Positions 34,162 through 45,491 of a DNA stretch of 64,000 bases are shown here, piece by piece. The notes under the pieces are model-generated. The model had not been told where the DNA came from. It saw only the letters and a list, made by a program, of their open reading frames with translations, and ran no database searches. The DNA lies in NCBI GenBank assembly GCA_937770485.1, contig CALJHX010000012.1, positions 1-64,000 of the forward strand. Direction: 5' to 3'. Both the position numbers and the translations under genes were made by a program. The number at the start of each line of letters is the position of its first letter. Within the stretch, counting starts at the first letter, position 1. Source of the stretch: an uncultured Verrucomicrobiae bacterium (GTDB lineage Bacteria > Verrucomicrobiota > Verrucomicrobiia > Limisphaerales > UBA1096).

Positions 34162-36510
34162 ATGAAAAAACAACCTAAAATTAAGAGCTTGGTCGGAGCA
34201 GTGCTGTTTGCGCTGCTATCTCAGTCCTCCCTTTTGGCGCAGGATGCTCACGTGAGTTTGTGGAACTTTGACAGTGGTGACCTGTCCGCCACTGCCGGTT
34301 CGGACATGGAATACATGGAGGACACCGGTGACTTGGTGACATTCGGAACCACCGAGGCGTTGGGGATCCCGGCCGTCGGCGGCGAGGTGGCCAACGTCAT
34401 CCAGATTCCCAAGCTCGCAACGGGGCAGGGCTTGTTGGCGCCCCTGCCGGAGGACTCCAACGGTGAGGGTGACTTGGTCAACAACTGGACTGCCATCATG
34501 GATGTCTACTATCCCGTGGGGTCGTCGGGAAAGAAGAGAAGCCTGATCGACGTCGTCACCGCCGAGTGGGTGGCCGGCGCGGCTGACGCCGAGTTTTATG
34601 TCAGCGCTGCCAATGCGGTTGGCACCTCCGGTCTTGATTTCGGTAATGTGACTCCCGGCGAATGGCATCGCATCGCCATCGCGATCAACATCGAGGGGTT
34701 GTGGGGCAAGGTTTACATCGACGGACAACACGCCGGCAGCCTGACCGCGCCGGAGGACAGCCTCGACGGCCGTTGGTCGCTCGACACGGCGTTCGAGCAG
34801 TTTGTGACTTTTTTCAATGACGACAACAACGAGTCGGAGGAGGTGTTCGTCAGCAGCATCCAGCTCCGGTTTGAGACCCTGAACTCAGGGCAAATTCTGG
34901 CCCTGGGTGGCGCAGCGGCAGCAGGCGTGCCGGAGGAACTTCCGCCGGTTCCCTCCTTTGTCGATCTATGGACGCCGTCCGGCAAGTATGCCAAGGCGGA
35001 CACAGCCCTGAGCGCGGTGATCAACCCGGGCGACACCACCATCAGCAATGCTTCAATCTCCCTGACGCTGAATGGCGAGGCGATTGCCAGTGATGTTGCC
35101 AGCGCGGACGGCGTTATCACGGTGACGGCATCCGGTGCTGCCGCCTTGGCCAAGGGCGTCAAGTACGAGCTGGTGCTGACTTACACCGACAGTGTTGCGG
35201 GCGAGCAAACTCAGTCCCGCAAATTCGAGGTGCCGGTTTACTTTGAGGATTTTGATAGTGTCGAGCTTGGTCCGCCCGTGGACGAGTTGGCCGTCGAGAG
35301 TGAAGCAGCATGGACTCGGACCGGCCCGGAAGGGTGGACGGTGGACGCCTCCGGCGTACCGGGCAACAGCGAGGATCACGTGGGATACCTCGCGGATGAG
35401 GACGAGGATGGCTTCCCGGACAACGACGGTGTCACCGAGTGGGCCGGTTGGAGTTTTGCTGACTACAACTGGTGGGTGCAGGTGGCTGGCGACCAGTCGC
35501 GTTCTTCGTTCAGCCTTGCCAGGAATGTTGTGGCGGTGGCCGACCCCGACGAGTGGGATGACAAGGCGCATGCCGATGGGGCTGCCAACGGCTGGTTCAA
35601 GACTTTCATGACCACACCCGAGATTGATGTTTCCGGCATCGCCGCCGGCACGCTGTTTGCAAATTTCCACTCGAGCTGGCGTCCGGAGTTCGATGGTAAC
35701 TACCATCAGGAAGGTTACATCTTGGCAAGCTATGACGGGGCGGAGCCGGTTGAGATCTTGACCTGGGTGTCTGATCCAGGTTCCCCCAACTACCACGACC
35801 ACAACCAGAATGAAGTCGTGACACTGCCGCTGAACAACACAGCCAGCTCGCAAAAGCTCCAACTGACATTCGGCATGCGCGAGGCTGGCAACGACTGGTG
35901 GTGGGCGATTGACAATCTCGTCATCAACGCCGGCGTTGTGCCGCCGCTGATCGCGACGCAGCCAAGCGGAACCGAGGTTAGCGAGGGCGAGGCCTTCGCG
36001 CTTTCAGTGGTTGCCGAGGGCGGCGAACCATTGAGTTACCAGTGGTACAAGGACGGTGTGGCAATCGACGGAGCGACCAGTGCGGACTTTGCGGTTGGCC
36101 AAGCGAGCGTGGCTGACGCAGGCAAGTATAGCGTCAAGATCACCAACGAGGGCGGCGACATCACCAGCGGTGATGCACTTGTGGGTGTGCAGGCTAGTCT
36201 GGGTGTGACGATCTGGAGCGAGGACTTTGATGGGCTTGAGCTTGGTCCCAATGTTGACGAGGGATTGGCTGGTGAGCAGGTTTGGACCAAGACAGCGCCC
36301 GAGGGCTGGGTCGTCAATGACGAAGAGGTTCCCGGTACGTGGGCCTGGCAGGGCATCGACGACGAGGAAGGCCACCCGGAGAACGACGGCGTTACAGAAT
36401 GGGCCGGCTGGAGTTTTGCTGATACGCAAGTGGTGGATTCAGACCGCTGGAGATCAGCGCCGCTCGGAATTCAAGAAAGCCATTGGTGCTGCTGCAGTTG
36501 CCGACGGTGA
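34162..36510 (+). CDS. Giant secreted repeat protein, N-terminal part (before a frameshift)
   Basis: 782 residues before the stop at 36510. A signal peptide (LVGAVLFALLSQSSLLAQ) is followed by a LamG-like domain (VSLWNFDSGDLSATAG, GEWHRIAIAINIEGLWGKVY). An Ig-like linker, jelly-roll-like repeat 1 (EDFDSVELGPPVDE to NDWWWAIDNLVINAG, about 35236-35935) and an Ig-like domain (PLSYQWYKDGVAIDGA) come next, then the start of repeat 2. Near 36427 the frame breaks: removing one base from GATACGCAAGTGG restores ADTKWWIQTAGDQ, matching repeat 1. So this and the next entry are one gene of about 2,500 codons. Confidence 0.8.
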   Translation: MKKQPKIKSLVGAVLFALLSQSSLLAQDAHVSLWNFDSGDLSATAGSDMEYMEDTGDLVTFGTTEALGIPAVGGEVANVIQIPKLATGQGLLAPLPEDSNGEGDLVNNWTAIMDVYYPVGSSGKKRSLIDVVTAEWVAGAADAEFYVSAANAVGTSGLDFGNVTPGEWHRIAIAINIEGLWGKVYIDGQHAGSLTAPEDSLDGRWSLDTAFEQFVTFFNDDNNESEEVFVSSIQLRFETLNSGQILALGGAAAAGVPEELPPVPSFVDLWTPSGKYAKADTALSAVINPGDTTISNASISLTLNGEAIASDVASADGVITVTASGAAALAKGVKYELVLTYTDSVAGEQTQSRKFEVPVYFEDFDSVELGPPVDELAVESEAAWTRTGPEGWTVDASGVPGNSEDHVGYLADEDEDGFPDNDGVTEWAGWSFADYNWWVQVAGDQSRSSFSLARNVVAVADPDEWDDKAHADGAANGWFKTFMTTPEIDVSGIAAGTLFANFHSSWRPEFDGNYHQEGYILASYDGAEPVEILTWVSDPGSPNYHDHNQNEVVTLPLNNTASSQKLQLTFGMREAGNDWWWAIDNLVINAGVVPPLIATQPSGTEVSEGEAFALSVVAEGGEPLSYQWYKDGVAIDGATSADFAVGQASVADAGKYSVKITNEGGDITSGDALVGVQASLGVTIWSEDFDGLELGPNVDEGLAGEQVWTKTAPEGWVVNDEEVPGTWAWQGIDDEEGHPENDGVTEWAGWSFADTQVVDSDRWRSAPLGIQESHWCCCSCRR

Positions 36511-39500
36511 CGAGTGGGATGATTTACCCCGTGAGGGCGGCAACATGAACGCCTTCATGACCACTGAGTCCATCTCCATTGATGGTATTATGGAAAACTC
36601 GCTTGTGCTGCGTTTCCATTCCAGCTGGCGTCCCGAGGTGGTTCAGACAGCAACCGTTGAGGCGACCATTGATGATGGTGACCCTATCGAGATTATGCGT
36701 TGGGAATCTGAGGGCGGAGATGCTGCTTATTATCATGACCATAATCCGAACGAGACCGTAAACATTTCGATCAATAATCCGGCCGGTGCCAAGAGCATCA
36801 AGTTTACCTTTGGTTACTTGGATGCCGGCAACAACTGGTGGTGGGCCGTCGATAATCTTATTCTCGCTGGTGAACCAGAGCCGATTTTTGCGGAGAATTT
36901 TGACAGCCTCGAGTTGGATGCGTTCGAGTCCTCAAGTGAGACGGGCGGTGACGGTACCGACTGGACTGCAGATACTCCCACGGGCTGGGTGATGACCAGG
37001 GCTGATGATCATGGTCCCACGGGCGACGGTGACGCGGTGAAGGAGTTTGACGGCTGGACTTTTTTTGATCCGGTATCCTGGAACGCAACGGCTGGCCAGG
37101 ATCGTGCTGAGTTCACCAAGGGTACTGGCGTGATCGCAGTCGGCGACTCGGATGAGTACGACGACTTGGCCGATGCCAAGTTCAATGCCTCTTTATCCAC
37201 CCCGGCTTTCAGCCTCGATGGCGTGGCAGCAGGTACGGCCATACTCGTGTACGACTCTAGCTGGCGGCAGGAGCCCCAGAGTGGAACGGTATCGGTTTCC
37301 TTCGACGGCGGAGATTCGATCACGCTACTGACACTCACACCCGACACTCCGACAGCCTACAATGAGACCGTGACCATTCCTCTTGGAAACCCCGATGGAG
37401 CCAAGAAAGCGGTAATCACATGGGATCACCAGGGCCACAACAACTGGTGGTGGGCCATCGACAATATCAAGGTCACCGTTGGCAAGGCGCCAGCAGGTAT
37501 CGTGACACAGTTGACCGGTGTCGAGGCGACCGAGGGCGATGGTGTCAGCTTCTCGGTCAAGGCCAATGGCGATGAGCCAATTTTTTACAAATGGTTCAAG
37601 GGCGACGTGGAGATTGCCGGGGCCGAGGGTCCGGTGCTGGAATTGTCCAACGTCTCTGAGGAGAACTCCGGTTCGTATTCCGTGGTCGTAAGCAACTCTG
37701 CTGGCTCGGCCACCAGCAACACTGCACGGTTGGCGGTCCTACTCAAGCCGGGTTCTACCCAGGTGTTTGCTGAAGATTTCAACAGCCTAGAGCTTGGCCC
37801 GTTTGTCTCCGACAGCGAGTCGGGTGGTGACGGCACTGACTGGACTGCAACCGCCCCGGCCGACTGGGTGACCGCCCAGGCCGACGACCACGGGCCTACA
37901 GCCGATGGGGATGATGTAGTCGAATTTGATGGATGGACATTCCTTGATCCTGTGTCGTGGAATGCCACGGCTGGCCAGGCGCGCGGGGAGTTCACCAAGG
38001 GCACCGGTGTAGTGGCCGTGGGCGACTCGGACGAATACGATGACAAGGCCGACGCCAAGTTCAACGCCTCGATCTCCACCCCGGCGATCAGCATCGCGGG
38101 GATTGATCCCGGTTCACTCATTCTCAAGTACGACTCGAGTTGGAGGAAGGAACCGCAGAGCGGAACGGTGAGTGTGGCGTATGATGGAGGCGATGCTGTC
38201 ACGTTGGTGACACTCACCCCGGATACGCCGACTGGCTATAATGACACTGTGACCGTTCGGCTGGACAATCCCGAGGGAGCCTCGAGCCTAGTCGTGACTT
38301 GGGATCACCAGGGCCACAACAACTGGTGGTGGGCCATTGACAATATTGAGATCACTGGCGAGTTACAGCCGATCTTTGCGGAGAACTTTGACAGCCTTGA
38401 GCTTGGTCCATTTGTCTCCGACAGCGAGTCGGGTGGCGACGGCACCGACTGGACCGCCACCGCGCCCGAGGGCTGGGTCCAGACCAAGGGCGACGACCAT
38501 GGCCCGACTGCTGGCGGCGATGTTGCTGTCGAGTTTGACGGGTGGACCTTCCTTGATCCAGTGTCGTGGAATGCCACGGCTGGTCAGGCGCGCGCTGAGT
38601 TCACCAAGGGTACAGGGGTGGTTGCTGTAGGCGACTCGGACGAGTACGACGATAAAGCCGACGCCAAATTCAACGCTTCGCTCTCCACGCCAGCAATCAG
38701 CCTCAACGGCGTGCAGGCGAGCTCGTTGGTTGTGCGATATGACTCAAGTTGGCGGCAGGAACCACAAAGCGGTACGGTCAGCATCTCCTTCGATGGGGGC
38801 GATCCGGTGACGCTGGTCACTCTGACGCCAGACACGCCGACCGCTTACAACGAGACGGTCGTTCTTAACGTGGACAACCCGGCGGGTGCCAATTCGGCGG
38901 TGATCACGTGGGATCATCAGGGGCACAACAACTGGTGGTGGGCCATTGACAATCTGGTGGTGTACTCGACCGCCCCGGTGGAACCGGCTCTCCCAGCGAA
39001 CCACTATCTCGTCGAGGACTTTGACAGCCTGGAGCTTGGCCCGTTTGAGAGCGGCACCGAGTCGGGCGGCGATGGAACCGACTGGACTGCCACTGTTCCG
39101 AGTGGATGGGTGATGGTTCTTGGCCCGAACCACGGCCCAACGGCAGGTGGTGATGCTGTTAAGGAATTCAGTGGCTGGACCTTTGTAGATCCTGTTTCTT
39201 GGAATGCCACGGCTGGCCAGGACCGCGCACAATTTACTAAGGGCAAGGGTGTTGTGGCTGTGGGTGACTCGGATGAATATGATGATGCGGCTGATGCCAA
39301 GTTTGACGCCGCACTCTCCACACCGGCACTGAACATTGCCGGCGCAGAGGCGGGCTCGCTGTACGTGACCTACGACTCGAGTTGGAGGCAGGAGCCGCAG
39401 AGCGGCAAGGTACTCGTCTCCTTCGATGGTGGGGAACCGGTCGTGTTGCTGGAGCTGACGCCGGATACCCCGACCGCTTACGACGAGACAGTCACTCTTC

Positions 39501-41659
39501 CGCTTGGCAATCCCGACGGAGCCAAGACCGCAGTGGTCACGTGGGATCATCAGGGGCACAACAACTGGTGGTGGGCCATTGACAACGTCCGCGTCTGGGC
39601 CAAGAAAGTGCTGCCGGAGGGTTACTACTTTGTGGAAAACTTCGACGATCTGGAGCTTGGCCCGTTTGTCTCCGACAGCGAGTCGGGTGGCGACGGCACT
39701 GACTGGACCGCCACTGCTCCGACAGACTGGGTGCAGGGTACCGGCGAGGGACATGGTCCGACAGCCGGCGGCGATGTTGCTGTCGAGTTTGACGGTTGGA
39801 CCTTTTTGGATCCGGTATCGTGGAACGCCACGGCTGGCCAGGATCGTGTGATGTTCACCAAAGGCACCGGCGTGGTGGCCGTAGGTGACTCGGACGAGTA
39901 TGACGACAAGGCCGATGCGAAGTTCAACGCTTCCCTGTCCACACCCGCAATTGACATATCGGGTGCCTCAGCTGGCTCGTTACTCCTAACCTACGACTCT
40001 AGTTGGAGGCAGGAGCCCCAGAGCGGTAAGGTGCTGGTGAGCTACGACGGTGGAGAAGCGGTTACGCTGCTTGAACTGACGCCGGACACTCCAACCGCCT
40101 ACGATGAGAGCGTGGAACTGGAGCTGAACAATCCCGAGGGTGCCTCGAGCGCGGTCATCACGTGGGATCACCAGGGGCACAACAACTGGTGGTGGGCGAT
40201 CGACAACATCGCCGTCAAAACAAAGCCGGTGGGTCCAGGTCCGGACGATCCGGCGGTTGCCACCGACAAGGCAAACTACCTGAGTGGTGAGACGATTGCC
40301 GTCACCTTCAAGAACGGCGAAGGCAACCCGAAGGATTGGGTAGGGCTTTACCGGACGGACATGACACCGGGAGATGAGGGTAGTTTGAAGTGGGCTTATG
40401 TGAGCGGCACATCGACGGCTGGAGAAGGCTTAACCGAAGGTGCCATTACGTTTGCCGGCGGATTGCCTGCTGGCAGCTATGTGGCTCGTTTCTTCGTCAA
40501 CGACGGCTACACGCAAATGGCCTCTACGGAGTTTAATGTGGTGGCACCTCCCAGTGTCACAACAAGTAGGGCCAAGTTTGCGGCTGGATCGCCGATCACG
40601 GTCAACTTCAATGCTGGCCCGGGCAATCAGGCGGATTGGATCGGCTTGTTCCGTCCGGACATGACACCGGGTGTAGTTGGCAGCCTGAAGTGGGCTTATG
40701 TAAACGGTAACCAGTTTGTTGAAGTAACGGCCGGTGCTGGCTTGACTGATGGATCGGTCACCTTGGAGGGACTTGATGCGGGTGATTATTTTGCCATTTT
40801 CTTTGAAAATGACGGATACACCCAATTGGCCAAGACCTCATTCAGCGTTGTTTCTGAGGACGGAATCTTTTATGCAGAAAATTTCGATAGCCTGGAACTG
40901 GGTCCATTCGTTTCCGACAGTGAGTCGGGTGGGGATGGCACCGACTGGACTGCGACAGCACCAGAGGGTTGGGTCATTGCGCTTGGGGATGATCATGGCC
41001 CGACAGCTGGTGGAGATGACGTAGTCGAGTTTGACGGTTGGACATTCCTTGATCCGGCATCTTGGAATGCTACAGCCGGTCAAGATCGCGGACAATTCAC
41101 GAAAGGTACCGGGGTGGTCGCAGTTGGTGATTCTGATGAATATGACGACAAGGCTGATGCGAAGTTCAATGCCTCGCTTTCCACGCCGGAGATTGATATC
41201 AGCGGTGCGGCGGCAGGTTCGCTGGTTCTGACTTACGACTCGAGTTGGAGGCAGGAACCGCAGCAGGGTAAGGTAACGGTGGCATTCGATGGCGGCGATG
41301 CCGTCACGCTGCTGGAACTGACCCCGGATACCCCGACAGGCTACAACGACACGGTATCGCTGAGTCTGAACAATCCGGCTGGAGCGAACACGGCAGTCGT
41401 CACATGGGATCATCAGGGGCACAACAACTGGTGGTGGGCCATTGATAACATCATGGTGACTGCGGATGGCGGGGGAGATGTGACAGCGCCAACGATCAGC
41501 ATCGTGAACAACGGTGATGGCACGGCGACGTTGACGTTTGAAGGCAAGCTTCAAGCGGCGGCGGCAGTCAACGGCCCTTGGGCCGATGTCGAGGGTGCGG
41601 TCAGCCCGCAGATCATTCCTGTGGACCAGGTCATGCAGTTTGGCCGCGCGGTGAAGTAA
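36427..41659 (+). CDS. Giant secreted repeat protein, C-terminal part (after the frameshift)
   Basis: About 1,740 residues continuing the previous entry. It holds the rest of repeat 2, then repeats 3-8, each about 200 residues. The repeats share ENFDSLELGPFVSDSESGGD, EFDGWTFLDPVSWNATAGQ, GVVAVGDSDEYDDKADAKF and TWDHQGHNNWWWAIDN. An Ig-like domain interrupts after repeat 3. Two GNPKDWVGLY-type domains (40249-40857) stand before repeat 8. The C-terminus is a short verrucomicrobial tail (ISIVNNGDGTATLTFEG). If translated separately it could start at ATG 36545 (GAGGG upstream), but it would lack a signal peptide. Likely an extracellular adhesin or carbohydrate-binding protein; inference only. Confidence 0.8.
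36889..41463 (+). repeat. Tandem ~600-bp coding repeats of the giant protein
   Basis: Units begin near 36889, 37766, 38368, 39010, 39625 and 40862. Two more diverged units lie at 35236 and 36208. Neighbouring units are very similar at DNA level, for example GGGATCACCAGGGCCACAAC or a close variant near 37421, 38302, 38910, 39542, 40164 and 41407. Such arrays expand, contract and convert by recombination and are hard to assemble. Confidence 0.9.
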
Positions 41660-41701
41660 GGTTTATGACCTGTTTAGAGACACACCATTAAAAGTGTATG
41701 A

Positions 41702-41748
41702 CAGTCCCGGTGGCGCAAATGCATCGCCGGGGCTGTTGTTCCTTTTTT
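41702..41748 (+). terminator. Putative terminator after the giant repeat gene
   Basis: CAGTCCC-GGCG pairs with CGCC-GGGGCTG across a 9-base loop, with a 3-base bulge, then TTGTTCCTTTTTT. It stands 42 bases after the stop at 41659 and only 7 bases before the next ATG, so it may also shape the 5' end of the next transcript. Confidence 0.5.
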
Positions 41749-41754
41749 AGATGT

Positions 41755-42132
41755 ATGAAATTGATCGAAAAAGTAACGATTGGCCTGCTCCTTGCCGGGG
41801 TGCTCATCTCGACAGGGTGCGGTAGTGACAAGTACCCGACCGAGATGTCTCTTGAGGATGTGCCTGACACCATTGCCGAGGCTTTCAAGGACGAGAAGAA
41901 CGCCAACATCAAGGCGATGGCCACCCGGGCGACACAGTTACTTAAGGCCAGTAACTACACTGGCGCTCACGGCATCTTGAAGCAATTGATGACTTTGCCG
42001 GACTTGACTCCGGAGCAGCGTGATCTGATCGCCGGGGGAATGATGGCTGTGGCTGAGAATCTCAATAAGGCCGCCGAGCAGGGTAACTCGGAGGCGGGTC
42101 GGTACCTGAAACAGCAGAGCTTTGGCAAGTAA
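41755..42132 (+). CDS. Small putative lipoprotein
   Basis: 125 residues; not recognised. The N-terminus KLIEKVTIGLLLAGVLISTGC ends in a Cys typical of a lipoprotein signal, although the -3 residue is Ser rather than Leu. The mature part is helical (TIAEAFKDEKNANIKAMATR, GILKQLMTLPDLTPEQRDLI) and may be TPR-like. The ATG at 41755 is chosen because it begins the signal peptide. It overlaps the ankyrin gene by about 10 bases. Confidence 0.7.
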   Translation: MKLIEKVTIGLLLAGVLISTGCGSDKYPTEMSLEDVPDTIAEAFKDEKNANIKAMATRATQLLKASNYTGAHGILKQLMTLPDLTPEQRDLIAGGMMAVAENLNKAAEQGNSEAGRYLKQQSFGK

Positions 42133-42730
42133 CACTTTACATCTGGTTAATCCATTCGCTTTTGGCCTGGCATGGGTGGTCCTGCTAGCCGCCTGCCAAA
42201 AAACGGATGCTATTACCCAGGCCGCACGTTTTGGTGACTTGGAAAAATTGCGCGATTGTATCGAGTCCGGCTTCCCGGTGGATCACGCCGATCCAGCTGG
42301 TGAAACGCCGATCTTTCATATCATCGGGGTCGGCTCCAAGAAGGCGTTCCAGTTGCTTTTGGAGAATGATGCCAATGTTCGGCTTCGGGATAACCAGGGC
42401 AACACGACACTTCACAAGGCGGTTACTTTTGGTCGCACGGAGTTCGCAGTGCAATTGATTGAGGAGGGTTTGGACATTAATGCCACAAACAAGGTTGGTG
42501 CCACCGCATTGCATTACGCGGTGAGATCGGCTAATTTAAGTATGGTGAATCTATTGATTGAAAAAGGCGCGAATAGTGTGATGAAGGACGAGAAAGGCAG
42601 CACGCCGACGGAAGTGGCTCAAGCCATGAATGAACAGGAGGGCTTAAGTGGGCCGATGGGACAGATAATCTCAAAAAAGCAGATAAACAAAATAATTTTG
42701 GCATTAACAAAGTCAGCACAAGACAGATGA
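42122..42730 (+). CDS. Ankyrin-repeat lipoprotein
   Basis: 202 residues. The lipoprotein signal [12 protein letters not shown] has a good lipobox (LAAC). Four ankyrin repeats follow: [60 protein letters not shown] and [20 protein letters not shown]. Ankyrin repeats bind proteins; the partner here is unknown. The start appears to be a TTG at 42122, overlapping the previous gene; no ATG exists ahead of the signal. The stop overlaps the next ATG (ATGA), so it is coupled to the prepilin-like gene. Confidence 0.8.
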   Translation: MASNTLHLVNPFAFGLAWVVLLAACQKTDAITQAARFGDLEKLRDCIESGFPVDHADPAGETPIFHIIGVGSKKAFQLLLENDANVRLRDNQGNTTLHKAVTFGRTEFAVQLIEEGLDINATNKVGATALHYAVRSANLSMVNLLIEKGANSVMKDEKGSTPTEVAQAMNEQEGLSGPMGQIISKKQINKIILALTKSAQDR

Positions 42731-43584
42731 AGACAAAAAAAGGAATAAGAGGACTCAATGGTTTTACTCTCATTGAACTGCTGGTGGTCATCGCTATCAT
42801 TGCAATCCTTGCGGCGATGCTTCTGCCGGCACTAGCCAGCGCCAAGGAGAAAGGTAAGCAGGCCTATTGCATCAACAGCTTGCATCAGTTGGATATTGTC
42901 TTTCACATGTACGAGGATGACAATGAGGATTGGCTGCATCACACCGTTGGCGGAAGCCCTCCCAATCATGGAAAGTGGTATATGAATCCTCGCATGAAGG
43001 CGGCACGGAAGCTGATCCCTGATCCCAATAGTGGTGATGCTTACTGGGGATTAGCCTACTATAACTATGCTGGAAGAAATATCAGACTGTGGCGTTGTCC
43101 CGCTGCCAAGACATCCGACGAATGGAGGGAGGACGGACTGAAGTACGGCGCTGACTTTTGGCTGGATGCCTCCTACGGCATCAATGGACGATTCTTCTCG
43201 GCAAAACAGTTTCGTGGCACCAGAGGGTCCCATCCCCGAAAACGATCCCAGTTGGTTGATGCCAACCAGACAATTATTATCCAGGATGCTGGCGAACAGA
43301 AGATGGACGGTGGCCCGAGTGACACCCTGGCCGCCAACGGCGCTGCCGAAAACCTGACGCAGTGGAAATACAGTTTGGCACCCCTATACCCTGATATCGA
43401 CTGGGTCTCGGAATGGTTCCGTCACGGGAGCAGCAAGCCGTACGGCGCAGCCTGCGAAACTTTGTGGGGGGATGGCCATGCAAGCCCCATCCGTTACACC
43501 AAGGACTGTGGTAAGTCGCCTCAACAGGGAGGCGGCCCAGATTTCATGAAATCCACTCACTGGTATACCGGCCTGCCTCTTTAA
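42727..43584 (+). CDS. Prepilin-like secreted protein (type II secretion G-like / H-X9-DG type)
   Basis: 285 residues. The N-terminal [20 protein letters not shown] is the prepilin peptidase signal shared by hundreds of paralogues in this phylum and in Planctomycetes. The C-terminus has [12 protein letters not shown], a form of the H-X9-DG motif region. The middle part has [20 protein letters not shown] and [15 protein letters not shown], repeated in the next gene. Such proteins are probably exported or assembled by the pseudopilus machinery, perhaps the system at the start of this window; that link is inference. Confidence 0.85.
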   Translation: MKTKKGIRGLNGFTLIELLVVIAIIAILAAMLLPALASAKEKGKQAYCINSLHQLDIVFHMYEDDNEDWLHHTVGGSPPNHGKWYMNPRMKAARKLIPDPNSGDAYWGLAYYNYAGRNIRLWRCPAAKTSDEWREDGLKYGADFWLDASYGINGRFFSAKQFRGTRGSHPRKRSQLVDANQTIIIQDAGEQKMDGGPSDTLAANGAAENLTQWKYSLAPLYPDIDWVSEWFRHGSSKPYGAACETLWGDGHASPIRYTKDCGKSPQQGGGPDFMKSTHWYTGLPL

Positions 43585-43614
43585 TCGGTTTATTCACCAA
43601 AACTTGAAGGAGGG

Positions 43615-44151
43615 GTGTTTTCCTGTTCCCAGGATTTGAGGGTTAAGCTGCTGCTGAGGCGGTTCAGTGCATTTACATTGATTGAACTGCTGGTTGTCAT
43701 CGTGATATTGGCTGCCCTGTTGTTGCCCGCCTTGGCCAAGGCGAAGGTTCAGGGTAAATCTGCCTACTGCATCAACAGCCTGCGCCAAATCGATATCGCG
43801 ATGGCCCTCTACGAGGAGGAGAATGAGGGCTGGCTGCACCACAGCCCGACGGGATACCAGCCCAACCACGGCAAATGGTACATGAACCCCCGCATGAAGT
43901 TGGCCCGGCAGGTGATCGGCGATCCCAACAGTTCGGATGCCTACTGGGGCGTTGCTTATTATGCCCATGCAGGAAAACAGGTCCGACTTTGGCGGGATCC
44001 TGCAGCCAGGGTTGTTGACGAGTGGCGTGGCGACTACACTTTTCCGCCGGATTTTTGGCTGGCTGGTGCCTACGGAATCAACGGCCGATTTTTCACCGAG
44101 GGCCGGAGGGAAACCGCATCCGGCAATCATCCCCGTCGGCGTAATATATGA
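43615..44151 (+). pseudogene. Decayed tandem paralogue of the preceding prepilin-like gene
   Basis: 178 codons against 285 in its neighbour. The N-terminus is [20 protein letters not shown], missing several residues of the membrane helix. The middle matches the upstream paralogue closely ([52 protein letters not shown]). It stops at GNHPRRRNI; in the next frame YERLMPRASYPSVMV continues the expected pattern before another stop. So it carries a frameshift and has lost the last ~100 residues. It may start at GTG 43615. An iterated palindrome lies at 43731-43740 within the segment encoding ALAKAK. Confidence 0.65.
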
Positions 44152-44264
44152 GCGGCTCATGCCGAGGGCATCTTACCCGAGTGTCATGGTTTGAATCTAC
44201 AACATGAGTTGACCCTCGATAAGCCGCTTATTGGCGTCGATCATCCTGTATTGAGAAAATTATT

Positions 44265-45491
44265 TTGGAAACGATAACTGTCAACCGACGCGACTACCGC
44301 CTGCCGGACCGGCCGGTGGTGGTCATCTGTGCCGATGGCTGTGCTGAGGAATACCTCTCACTAGGCTTCGTCCATGGCGAGCTACCCCACTTGGCCAAGC
44401 TAGCCGCCAATGGACACTACGGCTTGGCCCGGGGTGCGCTACCATCGTTCACCAATGTGAACAACTGCGCCATGGTCTCAGGCACGCCGCCGTCGGAGAC
44501 CGGCATCGGTGGCAACTACATCCTCGATCCCGACACCGGTGAGGAGGTCATGACCAACTCCTCTCGCTTCCTGCGTAATGAGACCATTCTCGCCGCAGCC
44601 TCGGCCGCCGGCCGTAAGGTTGCCATGGTCACTGCGAAGGACAAGCTACGCGAACTCCTCTCCAAGGGCATGGATGGTATTGCTGTCTCCGCCGAGAAGG
44701 CTGACGATGTCAGCCTCGAGGTGAACGGCATCGGCGACGTCGAGTCGCTCGTTGGCCCAAAGCCCTCCATCTACTCAGGCGAAGCCAGCCTATACGCATT
44801 GCGCGTCGGCGTGGAACTGCTCGCCGCCGGCCGCGCCGATTTTCTTTATCTCTCGCTCACTGACTACATGCAGCACAAGTACTCGCCGGAGGCTGCCGAG
44901 TCGCGCGAGTTTTATCGGGGCATCGACGTCGAGGTCGGGCGGTTGCTCGAGTTGGGTGCCATCATCGGTATCACCGCTGACCACGGCATGAATGCCAAGT
45001 GCAACGGGGACGGAAGCCCGAACGTCATTTTTCTCGAGACTGAGCTGGCCCGCGAGTTCGGCGGCGGTTGCCGCGTTATCTGCCCGATCACCGATCCGTA
45101 CGTCGTGCACCACGGTGCGCTTGGCTCGGCGGTGACCGTTTATCTGCCGGACAACCTCGACCGCGAAACTGTCGCTAACTGGATTGCTGCACTCATCGGC
45201 GTGACTGAGGTGCAGACGCGTGAGGGGGCTGTAGCCAAGCTGGAGCTGCCGGGCGACCGGATCGGAGACTTATTCGTCCTCTCCGCCCGCGACTGGGTGA
45301 TCGGCCGTACGCCGGAGCATCACGACCTCGCAAAACTCGAGGGCACTCTCCGCTCGCACGGTGGCCGCTACGAGGAGATGGTGCCGTTCCTGATTTCCGA
45401 GCCGCTCAATGCCAAGTACACTGCCTTGGCCAAGTGCGACCCACGCAACTTTGACATTTTTGACTTCGCCTGCAACGGAACCCAGCCATGA
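44265..45491 (+). CDS. phnA: Phosphonoacetate hydrolase PhnA
   Basis: 408 residues, alkaline phosphatase superfamily. It splits the C-P bond of phosphonoacetate into acetate and phosphate. Metal and nucleophile regions are visible: VVVICADGCAEEYLSLG, the nucleophile region SFTNVNNCAMVSGTPPSETG with Thr, LYLSLTDYMQHKYSP, and GITADHGMNAKCNGDG. The start is a TTG at 44265; no ATG fits the family N-terminus (ITVNRRDYRLPDRP). It overlaps the ALDH gene by 4 bases. With phnY and phnW it completes a 2-aminoethylphosphonate to acetate plus phosphate route. Confidence 0.92.
   Translation: METITVNRRDYRLPDRPVVVICADGCAEEYLSLGFVHGELPHLAKLAANGHYGLARGALPSFTNVNNCAMVSGTPPSETGIGGNYILDPDTGEEVMTNSSRFLRNETILAAASAAGRKVAMVTAKDKLRELLSKGMDGIAVSAEKADDVSLEVNGIGDVESLVGPKPSIYSGEASLYALRVGVELLAAGRADFLYLSLTDYMQHKYSPEAAESREFYRGIDVEVGRLLELGAIIGITADHGMNAKCNGDGSPNVIFLETELAREFGGGCRVICPITDPYVVHHGALGSAVTVYLPDNLDRETVANWIAALIGVTEVQTREGAVAKLELPGDRIGDLFVLSARDWVIGRTPEHHDLAKLEGTLRSHGGRYEEMVPFLISEPLNAKYTALAKCDPRNFDIFDFACNGTQP

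Noticed and set aside
36889-41463. Regular repeats that might be taken for a CRISPR or satellite array
   Set aside because: Units are about 600 bp, in one reading frame, and encode a conserved domain; there are no short direct repeats with unique spacers.
44152-44264. Pho box ahead of the phosphonate operon
   Set aside because: Only a single TGTCAT half is present; no second half at the required spacing.
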